A stretch of DNA of 64,000 bases from Methylovorus sp. MM2 (GTDB lineage: Bacteria > Pseudomonadota > Gammaproteobacteria > Burkholderiales > Methylophilaceae), in assembly GCF_001648895.1 (NCBI RefSeq), contig NZ_LXUF01000001.1, forward strand, positions 992,001 through 1,056,000, given 5' to 3'. Both the position numbers and the translations under genes were made by a program. The number at the start of each line of letters is the position of its first letter. Positions within the stretch are counted from its first letter, which is position 1. Shown one piece after another: positions 61,632 through 64,000 of this stretch. A model generated the notes under the pieces. The model saw only the letters and a list, made by a program, of their open reading frames with translations, was not told the DNA's origin and made no database searches.

Positions 61632-63107
61632 CTAAACCGTACCGCCAACAGTCAAACCTTCAATCTTGAGTGTTGGCTGGCCAACGCCGACAGGAACGCT
61701 TTGGCCTTCTTTGCCGCAGGTGCCCACACCGCTATCAAGCGCCATGTCATTGCCGATCATGGATACACGCGTGAGAACATCGGGCCCATTGCCGATAAGC
61801 GTGGCACCTTTAACCGGATACGTGAGCTTGCCATCTTCGATCATCCACGCTTCAGCAGCAGAGAATACGAACTTTCCGCTGGTGATATCTACTTGGCCAC
61901 CGCCAAAATTCGCTGCGTAGAGCCCTTTTTTGACAGACTTGATGATTTCTTCAGGTGCCATATCACCGTTGAGCATATAGGTATTCGTCATGCGCGGCAT
62001 TGGGATGTGCGCATAAGACTCGCGGCGCGCATTACCTGTAAGCGGCATGCCCATTAGACGCGAATTAAGACTATCTTGGATGTATCCACGCAATATGCCA
62101 TCTTCAATCAGCACTGTACGTTGGGTAGGGTTGCCTTCATCATCTATGTTAAGTGAGCCGCGGCGGTTGTTGATCGTGCCATCATCCACAACCGTCACAC
62201 CGCGGGAGGCAACCTGTTTACCGATCATGCCGCTGAACGCAGAACTGCCTTTGCGGTTAAAGTCACCCTCAAGCCCGTGACCGATAGCTTCGTGCAGCAA
62301 TATGCCAGGCCAGCCGGCACCAAGTACCACAGTCATGCTGCCTGCGGGTGCAGGACGGGCATCAAGATTGGTTAATGCCTGATGCACGGCTTTCTGCGCG
62401 TAATCGTGCAATACCTCATCGGTGAAATAGCTATAGTCAAAACGTCCACCACCACCAGCAGAGCCTTGTTCGCGACGTCCATCCTGTTCGGTAATCACCT
62501 GTATGGAGAGCCTTACCAATGGGCGCACATCAGCAGCCATGACACCATCGTGGCGTGCCACCATGATGACTTCATATTCGCCAGCGATAGAAGCCATCAC
62601 TTGCGTTACGCGTGGGTCGGCCTTGCGGGCATAGGTTTCTAGTTTTTCAAGTAGCCTGACCTTTGCATCTGCACTTAGAGATGCGATAGGGTCTTGGGGG
62701 ACATAAAGTTGTGGCGCTTCTATCTTTTTAACGACTTGGCCTGCTTGCTCGTTCCCGACAGCAGCAATTGCACGTGCTGCTTTTGCAGCCTGCTCAAGCG
62801 CTGGAAGATTGATATCATCCGAGTAGGCAAACGCTGTTTTTTCACCGCTCACCGCACGCACGCCAACGCCTTGATCGATACTGAAGTTGCCTGATTTGAC
62901 TTGGCCTTCTTCTAAACCCCAACTCTCGGCGCGGCTATATTGAAAGTACAGGTCAGCGTAGTCGACCTTATGCGACATGATGCCATTCAGCACGCCTTGC
63001 AGTGCAGGGACATCCAAGCCCGAGGGGGCAAGTAGCGTCTCTGTAGCAGTGCTAAAGTGCGAGCCTGTTTCAGGGCTGGAACTTGTCGGCAATTGATCTG
63101 GCTTCAT
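61632..63107 (-). CDS. tldD: Metalloprotease TldD
   Basis: Subunit of the TldD-TldE protease that processes microcin B17 and CcdA in E. coli; here likely a general peptidase. It has 491 residues. The zinc site is in [20 protein letters not shown] (about 272), with [40 protein letters not shown] and C-terminal [20 protein letters not shown] 15-residue Ser/Thr/Pro N-terminal extension precedes the family start. The tldE/pmbA partner is not in the window. A nitrilase gene lies upstream, a common neighbourhood. Confidence 0.96.
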   Translation of the reverse strand: MKPDQLPTSSSPETGSHFSTATETLLAPSGLDVPALQGVLNGIMSHKVDYADLYFQYSRAESWGLEEGQVKSGNFSIDQGVGVRAVSGEKTAFAYSDDINLPALEQAAKAARAIAAVGNEQAGQVVKKIEAPQLYVPQDPIASLSADAKVRLLEKLETYARKADPRVTQVMASIAGEYEVIMVARHDGVMAADVRPLVRLSIQVITEQDGRREQGSAGGGGRFDYSYFTDEVLHDYAQKAVHQALTNLDARPAPAGSMTVVLGAGWPGILLHEAIGHGLEGDFNRKGSSAFSGMIGKQVASRGVTVVDDGTINNRRGSLNIDDEGNPTQRTVLIEDGILRGYIQDSLNSRLMGMPLTGNARRESYAHIPMPRMTNTYMLNGDMAPEEIIKSVKKGLYAANFGGGQVDITSGKFVFSAAEAWMIEDGKLTYPVKGATLIGNGPDVLTRVSMIGNDMALDSGVGTCGKEGQSVPVGVGQPTLKIEGLTVGGTV

Positions 63108-63206
63108 GTAAGACTTTCAGTTAAGTGCATATACTTAATATAACGATGATTCGGGATAAAACAACTAGTGAAATTCTGTAATTTCATCTAATTACGGTGT
63201 GATGTT

Positions 63207-64000
63207 CTAAATAGTACGATGTTTAAGTGCCGGTAAGCTATTTCTCAGACTTTCCTGATAGCCAGAGTTCACTGAGGCTATCACGACACCAGAGCCACGT
63301 GGCAATCTATCCAGAATGACGCCCCAGGGATCTACAATCATACTATTGCCATGTGTTTCACGCCCCGAAGCATGGTAACCACCTTGTGCGGGTGCTAATA
63401 CATAACTTAAGTTCTCAATCGCGCGTGCGCGAATCAGGCTTTCCCAGTGCGCTTTGCCAGTGGTTTCAGTGAATGCAGACGGTACGACGATGATATCTAC
63501 TTCACCCATCGCGCGATAAAGCTCAGGAAAGCGCAGATCGTAGCAAATGGATAGACCGATCTTTCCAAATGGAGTTTCGACGACGGTGATCTGGTTGCCG
63601 GGTTCTATCGTATTCTCTTCACGGAAATGCTCGTTGCCAAGATTCAATCCAAACAGGTGGATCTTGTCGTAGCGAGCGACTTGTTTGCCTTTATCATCAA
63701 ATACCAGTGTCGCATTTCGCACTTTTTTCGGTGAGTCGCATTCAAGTGGAATTGATCCGCCGATGATCCAGACCTGATGTTTTTTTGCTGTCTTTGAAAG
63801 AAAACGCTGGATGGGGCCATTGCCTTCTTTTTCACGTGCCGCAACCTTGTCGGTTTCCTTCAGGCCCATGATGGCAAAGTATTCTGGAAGTGCGATCAGC
63901 TTGGCACCTTGCCCAGCGGCGATTTCAATCAGGCGCTCCGCTTCACTGAGGTTGGCCGAGACATAAGGCCCTGATGCCATCTGGATGCCTGCAATCTTGA
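63207..64000 (-). CDS. Carbon-nitrogen hydrolase (nitrilase superfamily, Nit/omega-amidase-like), 5' end off window
   Basis: Hydrolase acting on amide bonds, possibly deaminated glutathione or 2-oxoamides like Nit1/Nit2. The frame stays open to the window edge: codons before the Met at 63980 read KIAGIQ, the usual family N-terminus, so the true start is a few codons beyond 64000. The catalytic triad is intact: Glu in LIALPEYFAIMG, Lys in VARYDKIHLF, and Cys in LSICYDLRFPELYRAMGE. The dimer motif PAQGGYHASGRETHGNSMIV is present. Downstream tldD is 99 bases away. Confidence 0.92.
   Translation of the reverse strand, partial: KIAGIQMASGPYVSANLSEAERLIEIAAGQGAKLIALPEYFAIMGLKETDKVAAREKEGNGPIQRFLSKTAKKHQVWIIGGSIPLECDSPKKVRNATLVFDDKGKQVARYDKIHLFGLNLGNEHFREENTIEPGNQITVVETPFGKIGLSICYDLRFPELYRAMGEVDIIVVPSAFTETTGKAHWESLIRARAIENLSYVLAPAQGGYHASGRETHGNSMIVDPWGVILDRLPRGSGVVIASVNSGYQESLRNSLPALKHRTI

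Overview
The window looks like chromosomal DNA from a betaproteobacterium, most likely a Methylophilaceae-type methylotroph (Methylotenera/Methylophilus relatives). That placement is inference from the gene set: OxyR-type regulator beside dps and trxB, EarP with an Arg32 elongation factor P, an AddAB-like pair instead of RecBCD, a PEP-CTERM protein, moderate GC, and the ftsK-lolA-rarA-serS order. No plasmid, prophage, insertion sequence or CRISPR array was seen.

Layout. 1-3619 (minus): czcC-czcB-czcA heavy-metal RND efflux operon; czcA runs off the left edge. 3769-7001 (minus): Smr-domain protein, thioredoxin reductase, Dps and OxyR, a peroxide-defence cluster. 7132-17699 (plus): ftsK, lolA, then a three-gene insert (TPR/beta-barrel outer-membrane protein, FecR-domain secreted protein, GT41 glycosyltransferase), then rarA and serS. 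17701-24088: lytic transglycosylase MltF, tRNA-Ser(CGA), and a tolC-macA-macB1-macB2 efflux operon on the minus strand. 24358-31011 (minus): YbiT-type ABC-F protein, then the guaB-SIMPL-guaA-gre-like-nitroreductase operon. 31149-33478: DUF4124 protein, ratA/rnfH pair, smpB and tmRNA (tag ANDETYALAA). 33547-38097: small accessory genes and a large soluble Cache-like/CheW protein. 38125-42621 (minus): LTA-synthase-like sulfatase and the greB-earP-efp operon. 42784-51099 (plus): tightly overlapping yjgN-M48 peptidase-addB-addA. 51096-57525: DedA protein, PEP-CTERM choice-of-anchor A protein, and a 1517-residue RTX protein with an internal beta-propeller. 57550-64000 (minus): mfd, a histone H1-like/DUF2934 protein, tldD, and a nitrilase-family gene whose 5' end is beyond the right edge.

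Most of the window is housekeeping. The accessory parts are the insert between lolA and rarA (10047-15040), the cell-surface block (51871-57525), and the Cache/CheW protein (34931-37576). The best candidate for an undescribed system is the lolA-rarA insert: a SLAM-like TPR-plus-barrel exporter candidate, a probable secreted substrate with FecR domain, Gln-rich linker and Gly/Ser-rich C-terminus, and a cytoplasmic OGT-type glycosyltransferase downstream. A three-half-site inverted repeat lies at the head of the cassette.

All functional calls come from reading motifs and gene order by eye; no database search was run. Promoters, operators and terminators are pattern matches, and start codons were chosen from overlaps, ribosome binding sites and signal peptides.
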